Positions 16,101 to 29,666 of a stretch of DNA of 37,948 bases are shown here, piece after piece. The stretch spans positions 1 to 37,948 of the forward strand of contig JAHBMJ010000960.1 in assembly GCA_018398765.1 (NCBI GenBank), given 5' to 3'. How positions within the stretch are numbered: the first letter of the stretch is position 1; the number at the start of each line of letters is the position of its first letter. A program made the position numbers and the translations under genes. Below the pieces are notes generated by a model that saw nothing but the letters and a program-made list of their open reading frames with translations, was not told the origin of the DNA and searched no databases. Source of the DNA: Chromera velia. Its lineage: Eukaryota; Sar; Chromeraceae.

Positions 16101-18814
16101 CTGCGCGACGGTTTCTTCGAGGGGAAGCAGCTGGAGGTTCACCTCATCAATAGGAAGGGGCAGTACATGAGCCTCTCGAGGGTGGGTAGGTGGGTAAGTG
16201 GGTGGGTGGATGAGTTTGCTTTCCCACTATCTTTGTTTGTGTCTCTCTGTCCGCATGAGGACTGTCCGCATACCTGCCTACTTGCATATTTGCTGGTGGT
16301 CAGTCTGATTGCCTGTCGATTGGCAATTGTGACGGTCGTTCGGTTCTTGTGGGAGTGTATCACATCTATTGCTCTCTCTGCCTTCTGGACGCGGGATTTT
16401 TCCTTCCCGGGAGACGGACAGACAGAACGTGCCGGACGGAAGTGTCAACTCGAGAAACTGTTCTGACGGGTTTGAGGGGGGAACGTGCCTGGTTCTTCGT
16501 GTTTTTTGTTTATTTTGTTTTACTGGGTCTGCTGAAGGGGTCGGGCTCTTCGCCTACTTGTGTCTTGCTTCTATATATTCTTGTCGTGTACATGAATGCG
16601 TTTGCAGATGGAGCCTGGATTCTACCTGGCTGCTCTGATGCTACTCCGGGACTTCTCTCTCGTGGCTGACCCCGTGGAGAAGGCGGACAGGAGGGCAGTG
16701 GCGTCTCTGGTCTCTATCAAACAGGTAAATGCCCCAACATGCAGACGTTCTAAGTTTTAGTGAAAGGACTTTCTTTCTTTTGTCCCTTCAGATGCACCAA
16801 GATCGTGTGCTTTCTTGCTGTCAGAAATTGCCCATGTGTTTTCCTCTTCTACGATATGCAGGCCCGAGTCATTGAGGAAAGAGCCAAAATCGGAGACACA
16901 AAGTAAGTATTTGTCTTAGACAATGGCTTCGCTCATGTCAAATGAGGCGGGATTTATGTCTACCGTTCTGCGTGGTGCCTTGGAGTAGAGCCAGGCCTGT
17001 TCTCTCTGGTCGAAAACCGTGCTCTTTTCCTGGCGCATCCTACAAATTGCGCGATACCCTCTGTTCCCACACTCCCTGTTGTTGTCTCAGTGCCTCCCGC
17101 CTCATGTGTGGCATTTACAGAAAAAGGCTTTAAATTGGAGCATCCAATCCTGGTTTTGATTTCATCGTCCCGCCTAAGCAAGCATGGTCTCTCTTTATGC
17201 ATTTCTTTTGCGTGTTTGCTCATTTTTTAAACGTCCTTGTCCTCGGTTTTTCATCTAAATTTTGTCGACCAAAACCCCGTTTGCTTCTTTTTCGCTTCCA
17301 CGTTGACCAGATCTGTGACTTCCTACGCCGCCTCCTCCCCCGGTCTCCTCGGTGCCTCTGCGTTCTCAAGTGGGGGCGTTCACGGAGTTGCCGTGGAAGC
17401 CTCTGTGTGCGAGTTCAACTTTTCTAAGTGGAAGCCCACAGGCAGGGGGCTCCCCTCTCTCAAGTCGATCGACCTGCCGTCACACAAGACATCCGAACTT
17501 CTTCAGACAGGTCAGCAGACGAACTTCGGAACATGAAGGCGAAACAGCCAAGAACGTCCAGATCATCCGAGTACTTCTTCCCCTCTTCAGGCATCTCCAT
17601 ACATCATTCTGAAGAAAGCCTGAGCCGAACCTATGTACGGGGAAATCGGAGTAGCCAAAGGAATAAATACAACGCTCAAAAGCACGGAGGCATGAGTGCG
17701 CCAACCACTTCACCCCCGTCACCCTCACGGACTGACTGACTGACTGACTGACTGACAGACTGATTGATTAAATGTGCGCACACTCGCTTGCTTGCAGGAA
17801 CGGGGGTTGCGAGGAGAAATGGTCGCGTGCTGATGGACGATTTCCAAATTGCAGCCAGATCGCACCTCACGGTATGTCCATTCAGGGAATTTGGCATTTC
17901 TTCATCTAGTCTACAACAGCCTTTTGGTGGCAACGTGTCGCGTCCACCTTTTCCCTTTTCTCGTTGCATTCAAATTGGGTGCAAGTTTGCCTAGTTGCGC
18001 AGTGGAATAAAAAAAACTAAACACTTGAACTTTTTGCCCCAACGTCTCTGGAGAGAGCCTTTCTGTTTCCGCTCCCCGGAAATATATCTCCTGGTCTTTT
18101 CAGTGAAATTGCCCGCGTCCTGAAATGCGCATGAAACGAAACAAGCAGTGCATTGCTGCACTCTCCGTCATGAATCTATCTCTGCTGCACCTTGATCGAT
18201 CGTCAGCAAATGTGTCCGCTTTGCTCGCCTCAGCTTGCGTGCGGTTCGTTTTCCTCTCCACATGTGCGCACATAATTGGTACATGCATGCACATGCGCAC
18301 GTATCTATGCATGAGTGGTGCAGGTGAACCCCGAGAACAGAGACGCGTTCCTTGTGGTGAGGACAGAGACAGACAAGACAAAGGGGGTGGTGTCGGAGAA
18401 CATCTCTCTCTGGGAGGTCTGTCTGTTAGGACGGGAAACGGGGTAGAAGAGAGAAAGACGCAAACGAGGAGACCAGAGTGTGAATATCTTTTCGTGCGTC
18501 AATTGCTGACAGACAGCGTTCTGGCGTTGTCACGGACACGACACGAGTGTCACCAGAGAGCTGACCTTTCCGAATGGTCCTTTCTCTCTGTTTCTTCTGT
18601 CCCTCCCTTCGCACTGCAGGTTCGAGACGCTTACTTTGAGGGAAAGAAACTCGCAGTGGCTCTTCTGAAGCAGAGCGGCCAGTCAGTCCGAGGATGCGAT
18701 GATGTATGTGTCCCTGCCAGAGGACCCCGTGCGGAGACTCGCTCAAATCGAATTTCGACAATCTTTTCTCACTTACTTTGCTCCATTCATTCTTCAGATT
18801 TCCCGCGGGTCAGG

Positions 18815-18852
<38 letters not shown>

Positions 18853-20519
18853 CGACGGCTTTCCCCACGATGCTCATGTTCAGGTACATATGTATGTGCC
18901 ATGTCTATGGGATTGTGATTATGTGGCTTCTGCTTCTTTGCAGATACATTTGGTTGGAAGGCTTTGCCCCTGCGGTTTTCCTTGCGATCATCAAGACCGT
19001 GCATATGTCGGGCAAACTGAGGGACCCCCTCCATCCAGCAATTCTGGAAATCAGAAACACTTACAGAGTGCGCATGAGCCAGCAACCCATGGAGAAACCC
19101 ATTCTTGCAACTAGAAAAACAAAGGTGGACAGCTTGTTTTCGATCTGGCCAAAGAACCTGCAAGGCACCCCCTTTTCCTTGACTCGGTTCATCTCCCTCT
19201 CTCCCCGTTTCCTGAAAGTACTCTTTGTTGTGCCGCCCTTTATCTTGTGGGATGATCTTCATGCAAACATGCGAAATTTGCGCACCTACGTGTCCGCTAC
19301 GTGTGCAGATGTCGGGGTCTGTCAACTTTGACTTTGCGAAGTGGTGGCCTCAGGGGTCTGGCCTGCCGAGGAGGGACCACGTGGCAATGGCAGAGAGGGA
19401 GGCAAGGGACATGTGCAGATCGGGATGCGAAGTCAGTGGGGGAATAGTGAGATAGATGCATTTAGTTTCTCCTTGTTTGAAGTTCTGCTGTCAGTATGCC
19501 GGGGCCTTAGCCCGAGAGCCAGTGCAGTGAACACAAAATCTAATCGTGTCGTGGAGGCTTCTTTCTTTCTCTAAAAACCGTTTCATGAAATCCCTAGGGA
19601 AAAGTCGGGGGAACCTGACAGGAAAGGCCCGGGTCGTTCCTTCTTGAGCTCCTTAGTCGTTTCGCTCTTTCTTTGCTTCTGGTTTCTTCTTTTCTGCTTC
19701 GTTCTTCCAGCCCCCGCTCTCGAAGGAAAGAATTATTCCGTAAGCTCTTTTGGTCAGGCAAGCAAAGCCTTCTCTTCGTCAGTCATCATTATTTCCTTCT
19801 CCCTCCTCTGGTCTTTTTCAATGATCAACCCAACCCCCCGTGGCAGGTCCTGATGGGTGGATGGACAATCAACGAGAGAGACGGCAAACCGACCGAAGAT
19901 CCCGAATTCGCTGCACAGCCCCATTTCTGTGTTGTGGACCCCGACAATGATGGTCTGTTTGTTTGTTTGTTTGTTTGTGTCTTTGTGTGCCCGTTTGTTT
20001 ATTTACCTGGTCTTCTTGCTTTCTCCTGTGGCGTTGCTCTTTGTCCTTCTTTTTGCTTTTCTGCCTTTTCGTCGATCTGACTTTCAAATTTCTTGTTTTT
20101 TCAAGAAACTTTTTTTTTCTACTTTACCAGCTTTTTTGTTCTCTGTGTATTTGCAAAAACGTCTCTGACAAAGAACGCTGACAGAACAAGACCGAACAAA
20201 CAAACACACAAAAACATCTGCAGACAACTTTATGGTCTTCTACCACGGACGGCCCCACGCCCTTCCGTGGGAAGAGGCCAGCAAGCCGAGAAGAAATCAG
20301 GCACAACAACAGGTCAGAACAGAAAGACGGGTCAGGTCAGACAACTGTTCCGAATGTATGTGTTCAGTGCTGGAGCATCATCCAACATCTTGATTGCACT
20401 CATTCATTCTCCGCTGTCTCGGTCTATCTGTTGTATGTCCTGCCCACCTGACCGCAATCAATGCCTATCTGCCTGCGTATTCTTCTGTATTTGTATCCAA
20501 TTCTCTCTCTATTTCTCTT

Positions 20520-20596
<77 letters not shown>

Positions 20597-23500
20597 GTGT
20601 GTGTGTGTGTGTATGTGTGTGCGTCTTTGTGTCTCTCTGTCTCGCTCATTCTCGCCTTGTTCTCTGCCTCGTTCCGTTCTCATGTCTCTGTATTGCGTCC
20701 TTTGCAGGTCGTCTTCATTTATTCCCAGGGCGGCCCGCCTCAGAGGGAGCCCCTCCCTATGGGGGCGGAGGGCGCCCTCTCAATTTGGGAGATCAGAGAC
20801 GGCTTTTGGGACGGGAGGAGATTGCGCATCCGGGTCACGACAGACGATCAGAGGAAGGTGCAGGTAAGCTGATGAATGTGTATCAGCGTAATAATTCACC
20901 AAACTGAGCATTATCATACTTCGACACCAGACAGCAAGAATGGGAATGACGGAAACTACAAACAGTTTATAGTCGATTCCAGTAAGATGTTAATTCCTTC
21001 GACTAATAACACCTGCTGTGGACAGATGGAATTATAAGTTTGTGTTTGTGTGCATTTTGGGTGCGAATTCGCGCCTCCATAGCTGATTCTGTGGTTTTCT
21101 CAATGCGACTGGATTCCAACGCAGAATGATCTTTACCGGTGGGACAGGCTTTTCTTCTTCTTTTCCCGTGTTATCGCTTCTCTCTCTCTCTCTCTCTCTC
21201 TGTCTCTTTCTCGCTTCCCCTTTATCTGTCACCATATGCAGATCCAAAATGTCCCTCCTGCCTTCTTTCTGGCCACAATCCTTTGCGTGACGCACGCCGG
21301 GGTCAAGAGGGACCCTTACTTGGGCCAGCAAACAGTCGGCAGGAGATCGACAAAGGCGCTTCTGGCTCACACAAGTGGGAGTGTCAAGGGGGTCAGTCAG
21401 GTTTCCACCGGTGAGAACCAAGCCCATAGAGAAGATTTTGTTTGGACGGTATGGGTCGATACCAATGAAGATGAGGCATCACTGCAGAAAAGCCAAAATG
21501 AGGAATCAAGAGAAAAGCCATCTCATCGCGAAGGGGCATCTCAATTCGTTTGTTTGGGTGACCACCCTATGCGGATCCCTTCTCTCTCCTCCCCCCCTTT
21601 CTGCCGTCTGTCTTCCTCTCTCTCTTTTCTGTCGACTCATGCAGCGCGTGTGTGTTTGCATTTTGATATTATATCACGCAATTAAGTTCAAAATCATGCA
21701 ACCTTTTCCCCTTTCTCTATGCCCGCAGGTGCGTCTGTCGATCGTTGCTCCTTCCTCCTCATCTCTGGTGCGAGATCTCCTAGGAGAAGCTGCAGGCGGG
21801 GGCAATCAGCCGAAGGAGGAGGGAGACATCAACGCCTCATCCGACGATGAACTCGTTCCGAAGCCCAAAACCAAAGAACCAGGAAGCAAAACTGCCAAGG
21901 GACAGGACAAACAGGCAAAAGGAAGTCCTCCTCTAGCCCCACCTCCAGATGACTCTTCTTCACCCCCTGCTGCTACGTCATCCCCTCCACAGCAAAGTGT
22001 GGACACAAGGTCGACATCAAGAAAGACCGCCACACACGCAAGCGCCAGGCAGAGCGTCGACGCGCTCGCGACTCGCGCTCCTCCAGGTGAGTGAAGCATG
22101 TGACTTATCTCATGCAAAGAAAAGATCATCAAGAGAGCACACCCTCTTCTGCGTCCACTTTCGCATGTCATTGAGCGTCTCCGCCTCCGCCAGTGCTTCC
22201 ATTCTTCTTTATGATAAAACGCTTTCATTTTCGTGTATCGTCACCCTGCCGCAGACCATCGTCACCACACAGTGCGATCCTCCGGGCTCTCTGTGAGGGA
22301 CCTGAACGACATCAGGGGGCAGGGGAGTGCGGGGTCGAGGGGCACCGTAGCGTCGTCCATATTCAGTACGGGTGAGTTACGGGGGGGGGGAAGACGGTCC
22401 GAGTGCAAAGCTAGACATATGGGCATCACAGTAAGTCCTACGATTCCGTGAAGGGATTTCATGCAGGGGCAAACAAATGGCCCTCCATTCTTATCACATC
22501 CTGAGCAGCGTCTGTGTGACAGCCCCCGTGGTTTTCGCACCTTCTCTCATGGTGTCCTGTTCGTTCTTGTTTCTTCTGTGCGTATGTATAAATATACTTT
22601 CAGGTGCTGCACAGGAGAGGGCGGGAGAGAACTGGACTCCTATGGGCAACAGCGTTCCTCCTTTGAATGAAGTCGCTATCACGGAAGAGAAAGCAGATCA
22701 GATCATCACTGCACATGGTCAGTCAGTGCGCCTTCGCTCTTTGCATCGAATTCTCTGAGGCTGTACTTTTGTGTTCGTTTGGCGGAGAAGGGATGGGGGC
22801 AAAATGCTTCTCCAACAGGCTTTTCCATTTTATTGAAGGTCCTTGCAAGTCAAGAGGTGGATGGAGGGTTGAATGAATGAGGGAGAGAAGCACGAACGGA
22901 AACCAGGAGTGTGATATTGATATAAACTCCAGCTGCAATTCATTGTGTTATTGCTCTCCCGTCTTCCTTTCTTTCTATGTTGCCGTGTCCAGCCCAAAGC
23001 CCAAAGCTTGAGGTAGCATCGTGGACCCGCAACACAAAGTCAGACAACAGGAAACCCTCTGCGCTCCCCCTTCCGGAAGTCGATGGAGGTTCCTCGAAGG
23101 GCTGGGTGACCATGTCAGCCAGGGACGGAGACGAGGCCTGGATCCAGCTCTTCCAAGGGGAAGGGGGGTCCAGACAGTCCCCTGCACCCTCCCCCTGTGC
23201 CGTGTGGAGCCTGGACGACTTCGCTTCGGACGCGTACTTCGATGGAAGGTGGGTTCATGACTTCAGGAAGACATTAAACTCCAAAAAGACCAATAAGAAT
23301 GGAAGCTAGGATTTCGGCAGATTTTGTGTCGGACGAACACCCATACCATGAAAGAAAGGAAGGGGGTTTGTGGTGCAAGTATGAAATGGAATTCAGAGGC
23401 ATAGCCTCGTGTTTTGTGCCGTCATGGTTTTTTCTTCAAAATCGCGCCAAGCCAAAATGCAGCGAAAAATCCTTGCTCGCATGTGTTTTGCTGCATGTAT

Positions 23501-26500
23501 TTCGTCGATTGATTGCATTGAGATTGAGTTCATAAATACTGACCCTTGGTTTCATTTCCCTCCACATGTCTTCCACCATTCGGATACTCTCTGCGTCTCT
23601 CCACTCCACTCATACAGGCGGCTGGATATCTTCCTACCTCCGGAAAAGACCTACGGGCAGCACTACGCTCTCCGAAAGGTCCCAGCAGACCTCTTCTTGT
23701 CGATTGCAATCAAGGTGAGGAAGCGCATGCTTGACAATGAGGAGGCGGCAATCTGAATGTAAAAGGACAAGTGAAGAAAGAGATAGAGGAAGATCGATAA
23801 GGCCAAGGCAAAAGAGAGAGAGAGGGGTGGCAGGTGAAAAAAGGAGGCCGGAGAATCCACAAACCAAAGCCGTGTCTTCCTCCCAATTCGCCTCACCCTT
23901 TTCCAGATGATCTTTTCTCCCCTTGTTTTTTCATCCTCCTTTCTTCTCGATCTCTCTCTGCAGACTCGCTCTGCATACGCCCGCCACACCGCTGACAACA
24001 CCACCCCGCGAGAACCGATCGCTCCATTGGATGCCTCCATTCCGGAGTCGCTCCCCGAAGACGCAATCAAGCAGAGGGAAAGAGCAAACAACGGACAGCC
24101 GAGACGCATCACATGGGCAGACGAACAGGGTCAAGAGACACCACAGCTACCCTCTCCCCAAGAGGAGCCCACAGGATCCCCCCCTGTTGCCACCTTCAGT
24201 TTTGACCTCGGAACGTCGAAATCCGATCAAGAGCAACCGGTGTCTGTGACGCCTCCCTCTGCAGTGCTGCCCTCCGAGGCGGACCCTCCCAAGAGCCTGG
24301 TCCACTCTTTCGACTTCTATATATGGAAGCCGAAAGGCAGGAGTCTACCTCACCTAGACGAGTCCACCATGACATTCGAGGAGGCCGCAAGACTCACTGC
24401 CGGGGGGGTGGAGTGTAATTTGGCTGCTTGGGACACTTTGCTTGGTGCGTGCATGAGATCAGTAGAGACGCAGGCTGCCTCGGTTGTTTTGTTCTTTGCT
24501 TCTTTTCTCTTTTTTCGCCCAGAAAAGGCTGATAGTCAGAGATCGACAGACAGACTGACAGACTGACAGACCGACCGACCGACCGACCGTCAAACAAAGC
24601 AAGCCGATGGATATGTGTGATTGGTAACCGGTTTCCAACGCACCAGTAGGTAAGCAGGATGGCTGGAACTACCCGTTTCATTGTTCTTTTGTTCCCACGC
24701 TGCTGCAGGCCCCGGAAAGCGGGAAATTCTCCAAAAGACTGCCCAGCAGAGGTGGCTGTGGATTCCCCCGCCCGCAGAAGCAAACGCCGACAGAGTTTGC
24801 GTTCTGTACCCGAAACCATTCCTACAGCCAAACGAGCAGCAACAGATGGCAGCAGCGGCTTTGAATGTGAGTGGGTGATAGAATGAGGGACGTAGCCCTG
24901 AGTGAGTGAGTGAGGGAAGCAGGGAGTGAGTGAGTGAGTGAGTGAGTGAGCGTGAAGTACTCAGTAAGTTAGTCAGGCAGTGAGTGTGTGAGTGTGTGAG
25001 TGTCTGAGTCAGGTATTGGGAGAGTGGGAAAATGAATGGTTGATAGGCTTCACTCTTTACTCCGCCGCCCATTCCAGGATCTGAGAGACAGAAAAACGAG
25101 AGAACAACCTTTTCAAGCACAGAATATTAACAGTCAAATCATGGTTTGTTTTCACATGTGCAAAAATGCAGCTGAGTGCCTGGCAGCTCCGCGAAGCGAT
25201 CTTTGACGGGCGCGACCTGGCGGTCTTCTTCAAGAGCGCCACAGAGACCCAAATGGCTCTCTGCAACCTCAACGCTTCGGTCTTTCTGGCCTTGCTGGTG
25301 GCTATCAGGTAAATGTTGCTCACTCACCACTGTTCTGACTTCCTTTCCCTCAGCTTTCTCTCCCTCAGGCTGTCGTTGTGTGTGGAAGGGGTTGCCTTTT
25401 GGGGAAGAGAAGCGGAGCTGCAAAACAGTGCCAGAGAAAAAGGCGAAATCAATTGGTCCTTCACCAGGCACATGCATGTCTGTCTGGATGCAGAGGACTG
25501 GGGGTGAGAAAAGATCACACAACAGAGCAGTTCCGGAAGTCGGTCTTCATTCCTGCAGGACCCGAGGACAAAGGATACGACAACTCAGGTTGGTGTATAT
25601 GATGGAGGAATGAATGATTTCTGTGCGCCTGTTGTTATTTCGGTATTGCTTCCTCTCTGTCCCTCTCTCTCTCTCGGGCGTTCGCGCGCGACTGTGTATT
25701 TGTAAGTGTATATGTACGCGTGTGCATGTCGATTTGTCTAAGTAAAGACTGCAGGCTTCTTAGAACTGTCTATCAGCTGATGTCAAGACAGACACGAATG
25801 GAACACTCATAGAGATCATTGTAGGGTCGCAACAATCTTCTTTGTGCTCGCAGAGTCTTTCGTGCAATAAACCTTCCTTTGTTTTTCACTGAGAAATTGC
25901 ATCACTTACTCTGTATGACGTTGCATCAATGTATTTGCAGGGCGGTTCAGGCAGTACGACTTCGGGATCTGGGTTCCAGAGGGGCGCGGTCTGCCTGCCC
26001 TGGACCGAGTGACGATGCTCGAGAGGGAAGCCAAGAGGGCCCTCAGCGGAATGGACAAACTGCTCAAGGGGTACTGGTCAGTCAGCCCTCTGAGTCTCTG
26101 TCTAGCTCCTTTGTTTCGTTCGTTGGCCTCTGAGAGACTTGACCTCAGACCGTCTGTGCGGGGGTTGACTTGAGAGACCAAATACTCAGTCAGTTCGGAA
26201 CTCGAGCTACAAACCAGAGCCGTTTTCGAGAGCGTTCGCACGGTTTTGGAGGGAGAGACTCTATTGAAGCAGATCGAATTGAGATGCAGTACTGAGAGAA
26301 GATGTGTCACTGAAAAGCAAGTCTGTTTCCCTCCCCCGTGTGCCTTCACTCTCTGCAGGTATCAGGACACAATGGGCAGTCTGCGATTGGACGAAGAGAT
26401 GGAGCCCGTCCGCGTATCCGCACAGGTACGTCTGCATCAACAAAGCAAAATGCTAAGACGAGAGTATACAGCTGCGTGCTCTGTGTGTGTGTGTGAGAGA

Positions 26501-26517
26501 GAGACAGACAGACAGAC

Positions 26518-26555
<38 letters not shown>

Positions 26556-28164
26556 TGGGGGAGTAGAGCGAGAATTGAGCAACCACCAAGCTTTTCAGTT
26601 AAAACAATGCCAACAGATCTCCGCCCCGCAACAGAAGCTGAATCCCACTCCACCCCCTGCCACTTTCAACTTGTCACTTTACACTTCAGGTCAACTGGGG
26701 GGAGCACGAAAAGTTTTTGATTCTGTCAGAGACGGGCAAAAAGAGTTTCCCGCTCACTTTCTCGGCCTGGCAGCTACGGGACGGATTCTGGGACGGGAGG
26801 AAGCTGAGGATCATGCTTGTAGACGAACGGGCAACGGCAGGAAACACGGGAGGGGGGAAGGACGGCAGGCATGCACAACAGGCAGAGCAATCACGGCCCT
26901 GCGTAATGGGACTGACGGCTTCTGAATTTTTGGGACTTCTTCTGGGAATGCGGTCCGTTTCTTCGTTGTTTCTCTGCATGCATCTCTGTCCCTTTTTGCT
27001 TTAGTGAATACGTGGAACGAGTGAGCGAGTCAACGAGAGCTAGCGTGCTTGTGCGTGTTTTATATCCTCTTCATATCCTTGGTGTTTGTTCCGCTTTTTT
27101 TTTTTTTTTTCAAATTTCCCTTCCCCCCCAGCGAATTCGTGTACACAAGTGCAGTACCACACTTACTCGAATATGGACGTGCATTCAAACACCAAATGAG
27201 TGCAGCGCTCTGGGAAGGCGCACAGACCCGACAACCGTCACAGTGAGAAAGTCCTTGATGGCCCTCCCTGAGGCAGACAAGGAGAGATGCTTGCCCTCTT
27301 CCAGCCCTCAGCCCATGGCGACAGACGGCCCCTCCAGACCTGTGGCGCACGAACAATCAGTGGACCCGAGTGCGAGGGCCGTGTATGACTTCTCTCTTTG
27401 GGTTCCTGAGGGTGAGTGCATGCCTTTTTTTGTGATCCAGTGCGTAGCTAGTTTGTTTCAGGTACATTATCAGGGCAAGCGGACAGGTGGGATCGATCAG
27501 AAGTCATGGACTCATAAAGGGAGTTTGTTTCAATGGAATTCATAAAGTGATCGTTGTGCTGAAAAACAGAAAAATCATCAGTCTGATCATGAGTACACCA
27601 AATTCTGCTCAGACCTGTTCTTCCCAGGATCAACGGACGGTGTCCACAAAGATGACGACTGATTACATTGGAGTGCATCCTCCGACTGTCGACTGTGCAT
27701 TCTTTTTTCTTTTCTCTCTCTCTGCACCTGCATGCATGCAGGATCCGGACTCCCGAGTCTCGACGACGCGGCGATGACGGAGGACGCGGCCGTGCGAGTT
27801 GCCGCGAGGGGGCAGACGTGTGTGAAGTCGACGCTCTCTGCAGACGACCTGGAAGCAGACTCACAGACAATCTTTGTGAGGTACGTGACTGACTGGGTAG
27901 AGAAAGGCGCACAAAAGACACAAACTGTCATAACAGAGAGAACCCGATGAAGCGTAGCGCATCCAGCAAGCCATTGAGCGTACAACAATAAGCGAGCATA
28001 AAAGGAACAGAGAAAGGTGCAACGATGAAGGCGTGGACTGCTGCTCGTTGAAGTGCACCAGAATTACCTGATGTGATGATGACTCCGATCGGTGATTTGA
28101 AATTTGCCTGTAGATCTCTCCCTCCCTCCCTCTCTGTCTGTCTCTGTTTTTCTGTGGACAGCCC

Positions 28165-28195
<31 letters not shown>

Positions 28196-28892
28196 TGTTG
28201 CTTTCTTTCCTTTTGTCTGTTGTGTCCATGAAGAAGAGGAGGGAAAGAAACCATATAGTCTGTCTGTCACCTCTCCCTGTCTCTTCTTCCTGCAGAGCCT
28301 CCCCTTTTGATACAGACCGTTTCCTCTTGGCGTTCGAGGAGAGTGACGAGGACATGGAGAACCCTGTGGTCGTCTTCAGGGTGGGGTGTGGGCCTGCGTG
28401 GGGGTCATTGCGTTCTTTCACCAGGCTGATGATCGTCTCTGTGTGACATTCACCTCCTTCGTTTCAAAGAGAGTCTCTTTTTCTGGCTCTTTGTGCAACG
28501 GACAAATAAGAGCGAGAGGTGCAAATTAAGAAAGGGAGAATGGTGCATGTCGGCTTCGTGTCTTCATCACTATCGTGCCTCTGTCTGCGTATCCACCGGA
28601 ATAGCTGCTTCAACAACCATGCAACGACTCAGATCTAGTCAAAGATCAACAAACGATAGATAGAGCGTGCACACGAACAAACGAAGAGACTTCCCTCCCA
28701 ACAAAAATGCATGCATGATTGCAGGTGTGGGAGTTGAGGGACGCTTTCTGGGACGGACAGCACATGGAGATCGAGCTCGTGACTGCCAGCGACAAAAAGG
28801 CAGACACTCGAACGCTGTTGAAACAACTGGAAGCCCCCTTCATGCTGGCTCTGCTCCTGTGCATTCGGTCTGTCTGCCTGTCTGTCTGCGTA

Positions 28893-28925
<33 letters not shown>

Positions 28926-29616
28926 GTCTCTATCTATCTATCTGTCTGTCTGTCTGTCTGTCTGTCTGTATCTCTATCTGTCTGTCTGTCTGTCTGTCTG
29001 CCTGTGTGCCTGTGTACCTATCTGCCTGTAGGTATGTAGGTGTGTTTGCCTCCCTTGTCTGCTTGTTGCCCTTGTTGTTGCTCTGGTCGGGTTGGAAAGC
29101 AAGTCGACAATGACTTGTATGGATGCTGGTCATTCTGCCCTCTTTGTATTTCTCTCGACGAAAGGAGGCACTTGAATAGAGAGAGAAAGTAAGAAATGGA
29201 GACATAGGTAGAAGCAAAGGTCCTTTGGCCAATCCACCGGAGAGTGTTGCAATGCGTCACCATTCGCAGTAGGAAAAGAGAGGGCAGGTAAGGAGCGCCC
29301 CCGAATACTGAGGATGGTCAAACCGACCCTTTGTGGGACTTCGGAAAGGAGATTCGTTGTTCATACCCGTACATTGTATTTTGGGGGCATGCTCACTTGT
29401 GTACATTTGGATCGTGTCCTCGAATGCTCGGGTGTGCAGGAACCTAAAAGCGCAAAAGGATCCCGAAACGATGGTCAGCCGTCAGCAAAGCTTTTTTTTC
29501 ATTTATGCAGACGGCCTGCCATTTCCTGTTGTGTCCTCCACTGCTATCTCCTTCTCTAAGACGCTTAATCTCTCACTTGCTCAATCGATAGCTGTCTTCT
29601 CTCGGATTTCGATATG

Positions 29617-29666
<50 letters not shown>

